Positions 35,284-44,849 are shown, counted from the stretch's first letter. The stretch is DNA of 64,000 nt from Microvirga arvi (GCF_016892765.1 NZ_JAFEMD010000009.1:82657-146656), one strand, 5' to 3'. Notes: a model not told the origin generated them from the letters alone. Translations and numbers: made by a program.

Positions 35284-37092
35284 TCAGACCGCTTCTTCCC
35301 AGCTCCGGCTCAGGCGCACGGCCGAGTTGATGAGACCGACCATGGAATAGGTTTGGGGGAAGTTGCCCCACAGCTCCCCGGTCGTGAAATCCGCATCCTC
35401 GGAGAAGAGGCCGAAGGAGTTGCGCAGGCTCAGGATGTGCTCGAACAGCTCCTTTGCCTCCTCCTTGCGTCCGATGGCGCTCAGGGCGTCCACGTACCAG
35501 AAGCCGCAGATCATGAAAGCCGTGTGCATGAGCCCGAAATCGTCTTCCACATCATACCGCAGCAGCAGGTCGCCGCGCCGCAGCTTCGTCCCCACGGCCT
35601 CCACGGTGGCGATGAAGCGCGGATCGTCCGGCTTCACGAAATCCAGCTCGGCCAGGAGGAGAAGCGTCGCGTCGAGATCCTCGCCGTCGAAGGAGGAGAC
35701 GAAGGTTCCCGTTGTCGGATTGTACGCCCGCTCGTTGATGACCCGGTGCATGTGCTCGGCATTCTCGCGCCAGAAGGAAGCCCGGTCTTCGCGGCCCATC
35801 GCTTCGGCGATCTTGATGAGCCGGTCGCAGGCGGCCCAGCACATCACGCTCGGAAAGGTGTGCACAGCCGCCTTGGTGCGCAGCTCCCAGGGGCCCGCAT
35901 CGGGCTGGTCGAAGACCTCGATCGCCCGCTGCCCCAGCTTTTCCAGATGGGAGAACAGGGCCCGGTTGCCGGTGCGGATCAGGCGCTTGTCCAGGAAGGC
36001 GTGGACCGAGGCTAGAACGATGCTGCCATAGGCATCGTTCTGGATCTGCGTATAGGCCGCGTTGCCGACGCGCACGGGCCCCATCCCGCGATACCCTGCT
36101 AGGGCCGTTGCTTCCCGCTCCTCGAGATCGGGGGAGCGCGTGATGCTGAACAGCGGCGGCATGTCCTTCTGGTTAGGGATAGCCTCCATGTCGTCGACGA
36201 TGTTGGTGATGTAGGTGAGGTATTCCTCCATCGTTTTCGTGGTGCCGAGCCGGTTGAGGGCCTGGATCACGAAATAGGCGTCGCGCAGCCAGCAATAGCG
36301 GTAATCCCAGTTGCGCTTCGTGTGCGGCGCCTCCGGCACTGAGGTGGTCAGCGCCGCCACGATGGCGCCCGTCTCCTCATAGTTGCACAGCTTGAGCGTG
36401 ATCGCGGCGCGGATCACTTCCTCCTGCCAGTCGAAGGGAATGGACAAAGAGCGTACCCAGTCGCGCCAGAAATCGACGGTGCTGTCGAGGAAGGCACGGG
36501 ATGTGGAATCCGTTTCGGAGCGAAGCGGCTCGTCCTCCCCGAAGAAGAAGGACATCGGCCGGTCCACCACGAAAGGCCGCTCGTCCTGCACGTAGGACAC
36601 GGATGCATCGGTGGTGAGCCTCAGCGAATAGGCCGGTCCGACGAAGCGCAGATGGTTGCTGCCGCGGGTCAGGTTCGGCGGGCAACCGCCCCAGTCGTAA
36701 TGGGGCCGCAGCCGCACGCGGATGCGCGGGCGCCCCTTCAGCGGCTGGACCCGGCGGATCAGCATCGGCGGGCGGAAGGTGCGGTCGTAATGCTTGAAGC
36801 GCGGCGCAAAATCGGTGACTTCCAGAATGTTACCAAAGGAATCCGTCATGCGGGACACGAGCACGGCCGTGTTCTCGAGATAGCTCTGCTCGCAAGAGAC
36901 GATGCCGACCATGTCGATGGCAAAGACCCCCTTCTGGTCCGCATCGCTCCCGCCTTCAGGGCTGTCGAGCAGGGCGGAGAAGACCGGGTCACCGTCGAAG
37001 CGGGGAAAGCAGCTCCAGACGATCTGCGCGCGGCGATCCACCAGCGCCGAAATCGTGCAATTGCCGATGACGGCAAGGTCCAATGAACTCAT
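35284..37092 (-). CDS. Glycoside hydrolase family 15 protein (glucoamylase/trehalase-like)
   Basis: A 602-residue GH15 enzyme: N-terminal beta-sandwich (DLAVIGNCTISALVDRRAQI), and an (alpha/alpha)6 barrel with the family hallmark KRNWDYRYCWLRDAYFVIQA (~res 255), IQNDAYGSIVLA (~350) and the C-terminal GELWGNFPQTYSMVGLI with the catalytic-base region (~575). No signal peptide, so it is cytoplasmic. The ATG at 37092 follows the otsB stop by one base (TGACATG). GH15 trehalases are known in mycobacteria; next to otsAB a trehalase role is likely, and glucan hydrolysis is the alternative. Confidence 0.9.
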   Translation of the reverse strand: MSSLDLAVIGNCTISALVDRRAQIVWSCFPRFDGDPVFSALLDSPEGGSDADQKGVFAIDMVGIVSCEQSYLENTAVLVSRMTDSFGNILEVTDFAPRFKHYDRTFRPPMLIRRVQPLKGRPRIRVRLRPHYDWGGCPPNLTRGSNHLRFVGPAYSLRLTTDASVSYVQDERPFVVDRPMSFFFGEDEPLRSETDSTSRAFLDSTVDFWRDWVRSLSIPFDWQEEVIRAAITLKLCNYEETGAIVAALTTSVPEAPHTKRNWDYRYCWLRDAYFVIQALNRLGTTKTMEEYLTYITNIVDDMEAIPNQKDMPPLFSITRSPDLEEREATALAGYRGMGPVRVGNAAYTQIQNDAYGSIVLASVHAFLDKRLIRTGNRALFSHLEKLGQRAIEVFDQPDAGPWELRTKAAVHTFPSVMCWAACDRLIKIAEAMGREDRASFWRENAEHMHRVINERAYNPTTGTFVSSFDGEDLDATLLLLAELDFVKPDDPRFIATVEAVGTKLRRGDLLLRYDVEDDFGLMHTAFMICGFWYVDALSAIGRKEEAKELFEHILSLRNSFGLFSEDADFTTGELWGNFPQTYSMVGLINSAVRLSRSWEEAV

Positions 37093-37093
37093 G

Positions 37094-37876
37094 TCAACAA
37101 TCATCCTCTTTGAAAGGCAGAGATCCTTCTAGAGCCCATGTGGACAGGCAATGTCGCAAATCCGCAGGCGTTCCAAGACGCACCTGGGCAATGGTCTCGC
37201 CTGCACCGATGCGCACCGACAGGCCGCCATGGGCATTCACGGTCTTGAACCCGTTCTCGTCGGTCAAGTCATCCCCTACGAAGATCGGACGCCTTCCCTT
37301 ATAGGGAGGCTCGTGCAGGAACCGCTCGATCACCTTGCCCTTCCCGGCCGCCGAGGGAAGGATTTCTGCCACAGCTTTGCCGTGCTGAACACGGTAATCG
37401 CTGCCCAAAGCCTCGATGGCCGCATGGGCGGTGGCGAGAGCGAACTCCTTCTCATGCGGAGCGAGCCGCCAGTGAATGGCGACGGAGCAGCCCTTGTCCT
37501 CGATGAGAATTCCCTCCTTGTCCGCCACGATCCTGCCCAGGCGCTCCACCATGTCGCGCAGGGCAGGATGATCGTCCGGGTCGCACATGGACAGCGTTCC
37601 GGAGATGCGCTGCTCGAGCCCGTGAAGGCCGGCCATGTCGAACTCGTGCGGCACGAATCGCCCGTCGAGGAACGCGATGGGGCGCCCGCTGATGATGGCG
37701 AGCGCGCCGCCGAGCCGCTCTTGCAGCTTCGTGAGAACCTCCGGCAAACCCGGATCGACCGTGACCGCGTCGGGCCGGTCGACGATGTCGACGAGGGTTC
37801 CGTCGAAATCGAGGAAGAGAGCATAGCCTCCATTCTTCGCCGGCATATGTCCTTGCTTTGCTGAGATCTCACGCAT
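37094..37876 (-). CDS. otsB: Trehalose-6-phosphate phosphatase
   Basis: A 260-residue HAD phosphatase: ALFLDFDGTLVDIVDRPDAV with the catalytic Asp pair near the N-terminus, AIISGRPIAFLDGRF (~res 60), and the C-terminal metal motif RRPIFVGDDLTDENGFKTVN (~215). It dephosphorylates trehalose-6-P made by OtsA. The ATG at 37876 overlaps the otsA stop by eight bases; an alternative ATG at 37846 with AAGGA upstream would shorten it by ten residues. Confidence 0.95.
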   Translation of the reverse strand: MREISAKQGHMPAKNGGYALFLDFDGTLVDIVDRPDAVTVDPGLPEVLTKLQERLGGALAIISGRPIAFLDGRFVPHEFDMAGLHGLEQRISGTLSMCDPDDHPALRDMVERLGRIVADKEGILIEDKGCSVAIHWRLAPHEKEFALATAHAAIEALGSDYRVQHGKAVAEILPSAAGKGKVIERFLHEPPYKGRRPIFVGDDLTDENGFKTVNAHGGLSVRIGAGETIAQVRLGTPADLRHCLSTWALEGSLPFKEDDC

Positions 37877-40103
37877 CGGCCGCCGCCCGCCGCCGTCCCT
37901 TGGCGATCAGCCGCCTGATCCGCTGCTGCTTGCGCAGACGCGATGCGGACAGCAGCATCTGCCCGGCCCAGCGATAGACATTGCGCTCCTTGACCTGATC
38001 GCGCATCAGCCGCATCCGCTCGCGCTGCTCGGGCTGTGCCATGGTCAGGGCGCGGTTGATGGCCTCGCCCATGGCATGGGCATTGTAGGGGTTGACGATC
38101 AGAGCCTCCGACAGCTCGCGGGAGGCGCCTGCGAAGGCCGAGAGGATGAGCACGCCCTGCTCATCGTCGCGGGCGGCCACGAACTCCTTGGCCACGAGGT
38201 TCATGCCGTCGTGAAGGCTCGACACGATGCACAGATCCGCAGCGCGGAAGAGTTCGAAGACTTCGTCGGGCTCGTGATGACGGATGAGAAGCTTGATGGG
38301 CTCGTATCCGTTGCCGCCATATTTCTCATTGATCTCGCGAGACAGGGCCTCCGCCTCCTCCTGGAGCAGACGGTAATTGGCGAGCTTGCTGCGCGTCGGA
38401 GCCGCAACCTGCACGAAGGTGAAGTTGCCCCGCCATTCGGGATGCTCGCCGATCAGGGCATCGATCGCCTGCATGCGGTCGAGGATGCCCTTCGTATAGT
38501 CGAAGCGTTCGATGCCGACGCCGATGCGCATGTCCGGCGACAGGCCGAGGCGCTCCCGCACGATCCGGCGGCATTCCTCCACCGGCTTCTGCCCCTCCAT
38601 GGCCGTCGGCGGCCATTCGATGGAGATCGGGTAGGGGCGGATCAGGGTTTCCTCCCCGCCGAAGAACACCGAGTCCTTTTCCCGGTCGATGCGGCTTTCC
38701 ACGAAGGAATCGACCGAGTCCAGGAAGTTGTTGCAATGGGCCTGGGTGTGGAAGCCGAGGATCGAGGAACCGAGCAGCCCGTCGATGATCTCCTCCCGCC
38801 AGGGGCAGATGCCGAAGGTCTCGGCGTTGGGCCAGGGAATGTGCCAGAAGGTGACGATGGTCGCCTGGGGCAGCCGGTCGCGGATCATGCGCGGCAGAAG
38901 CGCGAAATGATAATCCTGCACCAGGATGATCGGGTCCTCGCGCTTGGCTTCAGTCACGATCGCATCGGCGAACTTCTCGTTCACCGAGCGGTAGAGCTGC
39001 CAGTCCGCCTCGCGGAAAATCGGACGCACGAAGGCGATGTGGCAGAGCGGCCAGAGGCCCTCGTTGGCGGCACCGTAGTAATAGCCGTCCTGCTCCTCTT
39101 CCGAGAGCCAGACCCGGCGCAGGCTGTAGGATGGGTGATTCGGCGGAACGGGCACCCGGTCGTTGGCATCCACCGTCTCCCGGTCCGCAGTGCCGCTGCC
39201 ATGGGCGACCCAGGTGCCGCCGCAGGCGCGCACCACCGGCTCCAGGGCCGAGACGAGGCCGCTTGCGGGGATCTGGAGCGAAATCTCCCCACTCTCGGTG
39301 CGGTTATGGATGTAGGGCTCGCGGTTCGACACCACGATGACCTCGGAGCCGGACAATTCGTTGGCGAGCGCAGCCCTCAAGGTGTCCGGACTCCAATCCG
39401 TGTGCGCGGCATCGATCGTCCGCCGGGAAGACTCCAGTTCCTGGAGCACGTCTCGAATCTCCTGGCCGAGAGGAATGATGTTTTCCTCGACCTGTGGCTG
39501 CGCATTGCCCGCGCGGGCGCTCTCCAGCGCCTGCCGGATCGAGGCGAGCCACCGCCGCATGATGAAGGCCGCGATCATGGCCGCCAAGGCCGCCGCCCCG
39601 AAGGCGACGCCTGCCAGGGCCAGGAACAGGTAGTTTCTCGCCTCCCCTCCCCGCTGATCGGCATAGCTCAGGTCGTGCAGGACGACGAGGTGCCCCGACC
39701 GCCCGCCGGCATTCAGCGGAAAGGAGCTGACTAGGATGTTATGGTCCTGGTTCCTGACGGTGGAGAAGCTCTCCGCATCGGAGCGGGACGCCTCCGCACA
39801 GGAGAAGGATTTGGGCATGCTGGCCGTCGGGAAGCGCAGCTCCTGACCGTCGCAATAGCCGATGGCCATCACGCGCTCGTCGGAGGCGATCCGCTCGAAC
39901 AGGCCGGACACCTGCTGAGCGTCATTGCGCACGAGAAGTCCCGTGACCTGGTCACGGACGGAGTTGAACACCAGACGTGATCGCAGTTCGACGTCGCGGC
40001 GCGACCATTGCTCTACGAAGGATGTCGCAAAGGGCAGCACCGCCAGGATGACGATGCCTGCCACCAGCAATGCGATGCCGCCGAAGCGGAGGATGATCCT
40101 CAA
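37869..40103 (-). CDS. otsA: Trehalose-6-phosphate synthase with N-terminal membrane sensor module
   Basis: A 744-residue protein, ~270 residues longer than ordinary OtsA. Res ~5-28 form a membrane helix ([19 protein letters not shown]), ~29-155 a periplasmic domain (with [17 protein letters not shown]), ~160-185 a second helix ([20 protein letters not shown]), then a HAMP-like linker. The GT20 catalytic domain starts near ~255 ([13 protein letters not shown]) and has [49 protein letters not shown] and [12 protein letters not shown]. It makes trehalose-6-P from UDP-glucose and glucose-6-P. The sensor-like N-terminus suggests regulation by an envelope signal; it heads the otsA-otsB-GH15-glk operon. 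Confidence 0.93.
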   Translation of the reverse strand: MRIILRFGGIALLVAGIVILAVLPFATSFVEQWSRRDVELRSRLVFNSVRDQVTGLLVRNDAQQVSGLFERIASDERVMAIGYCDGQELRFPTASMPKSFSCAEASRSDAESFSTVRNQDHNILVSSFPLNAGGRSGHLVVLHDLSYADQRGGEARNYLFLALAGVAFGAAALAAMIAAFIMRRWLASIRQALESARAGNAQPQVEENIIPLGQEIRDVLQELESSRRTIDAAHTDWSPDTLRAALANELSGSEVIVVSNREPYIHNRTESGEISLQIPASGLVSALEPVVRACGGTWVAHGSGTADRETVDANDRVPVPPNHPSYSLRRVWLSEEEQDGYYYGAANEGLWPLCHIAFVRPIFREADWQLYRSVNEKFADAIVTEAKREDPIILVQDYHFALLPRMIRDRLPQATIVTFWHIPWPNAETFGICPWREEIIDGLLGSSILGFHTQAHCNNFLDSVDSFVESRIDREKDSVFFGGEETLIRPYPISIEWPPTAMEGQKPVEECRRIVRERLGLSPDMRIGVGIERFDYTKGILDRMQAIDALIGEHPEWRGNFTFVQVAAPTRSKLANYRLLQEEAEALSREINEKYGGNGYEPIKLLIRHHEPDEVFELFRAADLCIVSSLHDGMNLVAKEFVAARDDEQGVLILSAFAGASRELSEALIVNPYNAHAMGEAINRALTMAQPEQRERMRLMRDQVKERNVYRWAGQMLLSASRLRKQQRIRRLIAKGRRRAAADA

Positions 40104-40277
40104 AATGCTCAGTTCCTCAAGAAGACCGACAGCGTCATCGAAGCGGTCGAGCCCTCGCGGTGGACAAGGTTTCTTCGATGGAAGGCCGCAGGCAGGACGC
40201 GGCCTTCGCCCCTGTTATGGGTTTGCTTGCGGAACTTTCCAGGCTTGAGCGCGGCTGGATGGAGGTTCAGACGGGAA
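40104..40277. other. Intergenic stretch upstream of otsA
   Basis: About 170 bases without a recognised gene; it should contain the otsA promoter (minus strand). No clear operator was seen. Confidence 0.35.
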
Positions 40278-40322
40278 TTCAAATGAAAACCGCGGCCGGT
40301 GCTGTCTGCACCGGCCGCGGTT
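40278..40322 (-). terminator. Rho-independent terminator of the type I secretion operon
   Basis: A perfect 15-pair stem, AACCGCGGCCGGTGC (40288-40302) with GCACCGGCCGCGGTT (40308-40322), five-base loop. On the minus strand it is followed by TTCATTT, 22 bases after the hlyD-like stop. Confidence 0.85.
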
Positions 40323-40344
40323 CATCAGGATATGAAACGAGGGA

Positions 40345-41670
40345 TCAATGCTCGCGGAAGGCGCGGGCGATCTGCTCCTGCATGGGCTTGAAGAAGTACT
40401 CGAACGGCGTGCGCTCGTTGACCTCGACGAAGACTTCGGCCTGCATGCCTGCAATGAGGTGCAGGTTTTCGAGCTTCTTGATCTCGTGCTGCGGCAGCTC
40501 GATCCGGATCGTATAGAAGGTGGTGCCGGTCTGCTGGTCCCGCGACACGTCCGCTGAAATGCGACTGACGGAGCCGTGCAGGTCCGGCATGTTGCGCGCG
40601 TTGGAGGCGTGGACCTTCACCGTGGCCTTCTGTCCGAGCTTCACCTGATCGATCTCGTTCGGGAGAACCTTGGCTTCGAGCTCGAGCTTGTCGTTCACCG
40701 GAACAATGTTCATCACCGGCTCCGCCGGCGAGATCACGCCGCCGATGGTGTGGACGTTGAGCTGGTGGACATAGCCGTCGCTGGGCGCACGGATGTCGAT
40801 GCGCTTGAGCTGGTCTTCCGCTGCCACGCGCCGCTCGGTGTACTCGGCGACCTTGCCCTGGATCTCGCGCAGCTCCTGCATCGCCTCGGCGCGCATCTGC
40901 TCATCGATCTGGATGATCTGGAACTCGGTCTCGGCGATGCGGCTCTCGGACTGAGCGACGGCTGCGATGAGCTGGCCGCGCTGGCCTTCGATGCTGGCGG
41001 CATCGCGCTCCAGCGCGTTCAGGCGCGTGAGCGGGACCAGGTTTTTCTGATAGAGGTCGCGAACGCCCTTCAGTTCGTCCACGATCAGCTCGGCTTCGCG
41101 GACTTTCGCCTGCTGCTGAGCCTTCAGGCCCGTGATCTCGTCCCGGGACTGGGTGATGCGCTTCTTGAGCTGGTCCTTCTGCGCGTCCCGCGAGGCGCGG
41201 CGTGCCGTGAACAGCGTCCGCTCGGAGGACATGATCTTCTGAACGGCCGGTTCATTGAGCCGGCTGGCGAATTCAGGCGGCATCAGGACTTCGGACAAGC
41301 CGTCACGCTCCGCCTCGAGGCGAGCCTGGCGGCCGAGATATTCATCGAGCTGCTTCGACACGACCTGCATGTTGGCGCGGGTCACCGTCTCGTCCAGGCG
41401 GACCAGGAGATCGCCCTGGGAGACGCGATCCCCTTCCTTGACCTTCAGCTCGCCGACGATGCCGCCGGTCGAGTGCTGGATCTTCTTGACGCTGGTATCG
41501 ACCACGAACTGGCCGCCGGCCACCACAGCGCCGGACAGGGTCGAGGTGGCGGCCCACAGGCCGATCGTGCCGCCGAACAGGGCGATCAGGGTCACGCCCG
41601 CAACGGCGGACTGGCGCAGGATCCGCTGATGCACAGAGGGCTTCTTCTCGGGAGCTTGAATGACCAACAT
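40345..41670 (-). CDS. Type I secretion periplasmic adaptor (HlyD/PrsE family)
   Basis: A 441-residue membrane-fusion protein: cytoplasmic N-terminus, one membrane helix (SAVAGVTLIALFGGTIGLWA, ~res 24-43), GGIVGELKVKEGDRVSQGDLLVRLD (cited as the biotinyl-lipoyl half, ~70-93), long coiled coils ~105-280, the second lipoyl half RIDIRAPSDGYVHQLNVHTI, and the HlyD C-terminal beta domain. It links the ABC exporter to an outer-membrane TolC-type channel, which is not encoded here. It starts directly after the ABC gene stop (TAAATG). No RTX-type cargo gene is adjacent. Confidence 0.93.
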   Translation of the reverse strand: MLVIQAPEKKPSVHQRILRQSAVAGVTLIALFGGTIGLWAATSTLSGAVVAGGQFVVDTSVKKIQHSTGGIVGELKVKEGDRVSQGDLLVRLDETVTRANMQVVSKQLDEYLGRQARLEAERDGLSEVLMPPEFASRLNEPAVQKIMSSERTLFTARRASRDAQKDQLKKRITQSRDEITGLKAQQQAKVREAELIVDELKGVRDLYQKNLVPLTRLNALERDAASIEGQRGQLIAAVAQSESRIAETEFQIIQIDEQMRAEAMQELREIQGKVAEYTERRVAAEDQLKRIDIRAPSDGYVHQLNVHTIGGVISPAEPVMNIVPVNDKLELEAKVLPNEIDQVKLGQKATVKVHASNARNMPDLHGSVSRISADVSRDQQTGTTFYTIRIELPQHEIKKLENLHLIAGMQAEVFVEVNERTPFEYFFKPMQEQIARAFREH

Positions 41671-43440
41671 TTAACCAACCTCTCGCAGGTTAGCAGCCTG
41701 GGCGGCCGGCGCCTGCTGCGGGCGCACGGGGGCCGGCGCCGCATTGCGTTTCATGACGGATTGCAGGACCTCGTCGCGCGGGCCGACGGCCTTGATCCGA
41801 CCCTCTTCCATGATGGCGACCTGATCGACCTGGCCGAGAGCGGCCGGGCGGTGCGTGATGACGACCACGACGCCGCCACGCTTCCTCACTGACAGGATCG
41901 CCTGGTTCAGAGCCTCGTCGCCGGCGCCGTCGAGGCTGGCATTCGGCTCGTCGAGCACGACCAGGAACGGGTTGCCATAGAGGGCGCGAGCAAGCGCCAC
42001 GCGCTGGCGCTGGCCACCCGACAGGGAGGCTCCGCCTTCGCCGATGCGGGTGTCGTAGCCGTCGGACAGGTTGAGGATGAGCTCATGGGCGCCCGCCGTC
42101 TGCGCCGCGGCGATGACATCGTCCGGCTTCGCATCGGGCTGGAAGCGGGCGATGTTCTCGGCGATGGTGCCTTCGAAGAGCTCCACGTCCTGCGGCAGGT
42201 AGCCGATGTTCCGGCCGAGCGGATCCGGCTCCCACTGGTCGAGGGCCGCGCCGTCGAGGCGGATCTCGCCGCGCAGGGTCGGCCACACGCCGACGAGGGC
42301 GCGGGCGAGCGTCGACTTGCCCGAGGCGCTGGGACCGATGAGACCCAGCCCCTGGCCCGCCTGGAGCTGGAAGCTGGCAGCCTGGACGATCGGCAGCGGG
42401 GCGCCCGGGGCGCCGACATAGACCTCGTCGAGCAGGAGGGTCGACTTCGGCGCGGGCAGCGGCATGCGCTGACCCTGGGCCGGCACGAGCGACATGATGT
42501 GCGCGAGGCGGCGATAGGCCTGGCGGGAGGCGGTGAAGCCCTTCCAGTGCGCCACCGCGATTTCGATCGGCGCCAGGGCGCGGGACATCAGGATCGAGCC
42601 CGCGATCATCAGGCCGCCCGACATCTGGCCCTGGATGACGTAATAGGCGCCAAGACCGAGAACGGCCGATTGGAGCACCATGCGGAAGACCTTGGCGAAG
42701 GCACTGATGCCGGCAGACGATTCGCTGGCCATCAGGCCGTCGTTGACGTGGCGGACATGCACTGCGTCATAGCGCTTGGCGAGGAAGCCCAGCATGCCGT
42801 TGGCGCGGATGGCCTCCGCATTGCGGCGGCTGGTTTCGGCGATGGCATGACGCTCGGCGCCGCTCTTCGTCACCTCGTAGGACGGGCCCTTGCTCTTGGC
42901 ATCCGTGTAGATGGTCAGGAAGATGATGACGACACCGCCCGCGACCGACAGGACGCCGATTCCGGGATGGATCATGAAGCAGCCGATGAGGAAGATCGGC
43001 ATGAAGGGCATGTCGAAGAGGGCTGTGGGACCTAAGCTCGAGAGGAAGCCGCGGATCGTGTCGAGATCCCGGATCGGCTGCATGCTCTCCGCCTGCTTGG
43101 CGCCCTTCAGCGGCATCGTGGCCACCAGGTCGAACACCCGGTGAGACAGGAGTTCGTCGAAGCGGGCGCCGATGCGCGCCAGCATCCGGCTGCGGATCAT
43201 GTCGAGGCTGCCCGAGAGGGCAAAGGCCGCAAGGGTGATCAAGGAGAGGCCGATCAGGGTGGCGATGTTGCGGCTCGACAGCACCCGGTCGTAAACCTGG
43301 AGCATGTAGATGGAGCCCGTGAGGGCCAGAAGGTTCACCACCGCCGAAAAGACGGCAACACCCGTGAATGAGGGAAGGCAGGATCGCAGAGCGTCCTGGA
43401 CCTCTGTGCTTTCTTCCCGATTTCTCGATGCCTGCTTCAT
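41671..43440 (-). CDS. Type I secretion ABC transporter, permease/ATPase (PrsD/PrtD family)
   Basis: A fused membrane/ATPase exporter of 589 residues: a membrane domain in the first half (FTGVAVFSAVVNLLALTGSI, LSLITLAAFALSGSL), Walker A GLIGPSASGKSTLARALVG (~res 370), signature SLSGGQRQRVALARALYG, Walker B VVLDEPNASLD, H-loop VVVITHR. The start at 43440 (MKQASRNREE) has AGGAAAG upstream; a GTG at 43509 in frame lacks a usable SD. The order ABC then HlyD is typical of prsDE/prtDE; the secreted protein is unknown. Confidence 0.93.
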   Translation of the reverse strand: MKQASRNREESTEVQDALRSCLPSFTGVAVFSAVVNLLALTGSIYMLQVYDRVLSSRNIATLIGLSLITLAAFALSGSLDMIRSRMLARIGARFDELLSHRVFDLVATMPLKGAKQAESMQPIRDLDTIRGFLSSLGPTALFDMPFMPIFLIGCFMIHPGIGVLSVAGGVVIIFLTIYTDAKSKGPSYEVTKSGAERHAIAETSRRNAEAIRANGMLGFLAKRYDAVHVRHVNDGLMASESSAGISAFAKVFRMVLQSAVLGLGAYYVIQGQMSGGLMIAGSILMSRALAPIEIAVAHWKGFTASRQAYRRLAHIMSLVPAQGQRMPLPAPKSTLLLDEVYVGAPGAPLPIVQAASFQLQAGQGLGLIGPSASGKSTLARALVGVWPTLRGEIRLDGAALDQWEPDPLGRNIGYLPQDVELFEGTIAENIARFQPDAKPDDVIAAAQTAGAHELILNLSDGYDTRIGEGGASLSGGQRQRVALARALYGNPFLVVLDEPNASLDGAGDEALNQAILSVRKRGGVVVVITHRPAALGQVDQVAIMEEGRIKAVGPRDEVLQSVMKRNAAPAPVRPQQAPAAQAANLREVG

Positions 43441-43845
43441 GTCTTCTTTCCTAGGCGCATACGTCACCGGCGCCGGCTTGATTGCAGTGCCATTGTGCAA
43501 GGCTATCACCTAGCACAGTGGTAGCCACTTGGCGATGGCTGCGATGTCGGGGTACGGCCCCACAAGAGTATCTCATTATAGTTAGGCCGGGAGGCCCACG
43601 TTGCTCATTACTCTTATGGGTATTGAGACGCCCCTAAGGTGTCGCTTTCCGTTACGCCACCTTTTGTAACCCTATTATATGTAACTATGTCAATAAAAAG
43701 TTCTAAATAGATATCGATCAATGTGCGCAAAGTTACTTATCCCTCTTTGTTTAGAGAGGGTTCACGATGCAGCCAAAACCTTAACCATAACGGTTTGGTA
43801 AACATTCGTGGTTAATCGTCTGTGACCTGCAAATGAGGTCGCATT
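43441..43845. promoter_or_regulatory. AT-rich divergent intergenic region
   Basis: A 405-base gap between the type I secretion operon and the coiled-coil protein gene, strikingly AT-rich at 43660-43740. It contains a small hairpin CCCTCT/AGAGGG (43741-43760) and an inverted repeat TTAACCA (43781-43787)/TGGTTAA (43809-43815) around TTTGGTAAACA, about 30-60 bases before the plus-strand ATG. These are candidate regulator sites; no gene is seen. Confidence 0.5.
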
Positions 43846-44715
43846 ATGGACAGCAACAAAGGTCTTCAGGATCGCAGCCACGCCAAGGTAGGGACCTGCG
43901 CATCGTCCGACAGCACCGTCCAGATCGCCTCACCGGCGAGCACTGCGCTGGCCCAGGCCGTCAAGAGCGCCCGTGAGAACGCGAAGCCTTCGCTCCCGGC
44001 CTCCGAAGCAAAATCCGCCGACGCTGCCGCATCCCGCCGGTCCTCGCCCACCCGGTTCGCTGCCCAGGCCGTCATCGCCCTCCTCCTCGTCGGCGCTGGC
44101 TGGTCAGCCTCCTACATGGGAGCGCTCGCCAATCGTGACGCCCTGCAAAGGCTTGAGGCCGAAACCGCCCGCAGCCAGGATATTCTCGCGCGACTCAGCG
44201 GCGATCTCGACTCCCTCAAGAGCACGGTCGCGGCCTTCAAGGAGATCGAGCACACCTCGTCCACAGCCTCCGCTTCGGAACGGACGAAACTCGCCGACAA
44301 GGTCGAGAGCCTCGCCGTCAGCCTTCAGGAGCCCGGCAGGAAGCTGACCTCGCTCGAGGTCCGCCTGGACAAGATGGAAAGCCAGATCATGACCACTCTG
44401 GCGGCCTTGAACACCAAGCCCCCTGCTCCGGCTGCCTCTGCCGCTCCGGCTGTCCCTGCAACTCCCCCGGTCACCGAGGCCGCAATCCGCGAGGAGGCGC
44501 CTGCGCCCAAGCCCGTCAAGAGCGAGCCGGTGGACGGCTGGGTGCTGCGCGAGGTCTATAACGGCGCAGCGCTCGTGGAGAGCCGCAACCGCCGCCTCTA
44601 CGAGGTCATGCCGGGCGGCATCCTCCCTGGTGTCGGCAAGGTGGAGGCCATCGAGCGCCGCGGCACCCGCTGGGTGGTGCTCACCGACAAGGGCTTCATC
44701 GGCACCTACCGCTAG
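43846..44715 (+). CDS. Membrane-anchored coiled-coil protein of unknown function
   Basis: A 289-residue protein: cytoplasmic, Ser/Ala-rich N-terminus (res 1-~70), one membrane helix (FAAQAVIALLLVGAGWSASY, ~71-90), a coiled coil ~95-185 (LQRLEAETARSQDILARLSG, LDKMESQIMTTLAAL), a Pro/Ala linker ~190-225, and a compact C-terminal domain (GWVLREVYNGAALVESRNRR, then YEVMPGGILPGVGKVEAI). GAGG lies eight bases before ATG. It is divergent from the type I secretion operon and its stop overlaps that of the convergent DUF2474 gene. A cell-envelope role is likely but not known. Confidence 0.8.
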   Translation: MDSNKGLQDRSHAKVGTCASSDSTVQIASPASTALAQAVKSARENAKPSLPASEAKSADAAASRRSSPTRFAAQAVIALLLVGAGWSASYMGALANRDALQRLEAETARSQDILARLSGDLDSLKSTVAAFKEIEHTSSTASASERTKLADKVESLAVSLQEPGRKLTSLEVRLDKMESQIMTTLAALNTKPPAPAASAAPAVPATPPVTEAAIREEAPAPKPVKSEPVDGWVLREVYNGAALVESRNRRLYEVMPGGILPGVGKVEAIERRGTRWVVLTDKGFIGTYR

Positions 44716-44849
44716 ATGCTCGCTCTCACGATGACCCTCAGGCCATAGACGACCGCCGCAAAGACGGCGAGGCTTGCCACATAGAGAAACACGAACCAGA
44801 GCAGGCGCTTCGCGCGCTGCTCCGGGGGCCGATGCGTATCGCTCTGCAT
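44712..44849 (-). CDS. Small membrane protein of the cyd operon (DUF2474-like)
   Basis: A 45-residue gene read from the minus strand: MQSDTHRPPEQRAKRLLWFV, then a single hydrophobic helix (FLYVASLAVFAAVVYGLRVI) and ending RASI. Its ATG overlaps the cydB stop (TGATG). Small one-helix proteins follow cydB in many proteobacteria (CydX or DUF2474), and the RRLLWFxxLY pattern before the helix fits the DUF2474 type. It probably stabilises the quinol oxidase. Its stop overlaps the stop of the convergent gene at 43846-44715. Confidence 0.85.
   Translation of the reverse strand: MQSDTHRPPEQRAKRLLWFVFLYVASLAVFAAVVYGLRVIVRASI

Noticed and set aside
43781..43795. Possible CtrA site (TTAA-N7-TTAA) before the coiled-coil protein gene
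   Set aside because: After TTAA and seven bases the sequence is GGTT, not TTAA; only the TTAACCA/TGGTTAA inverted repeat is supported.
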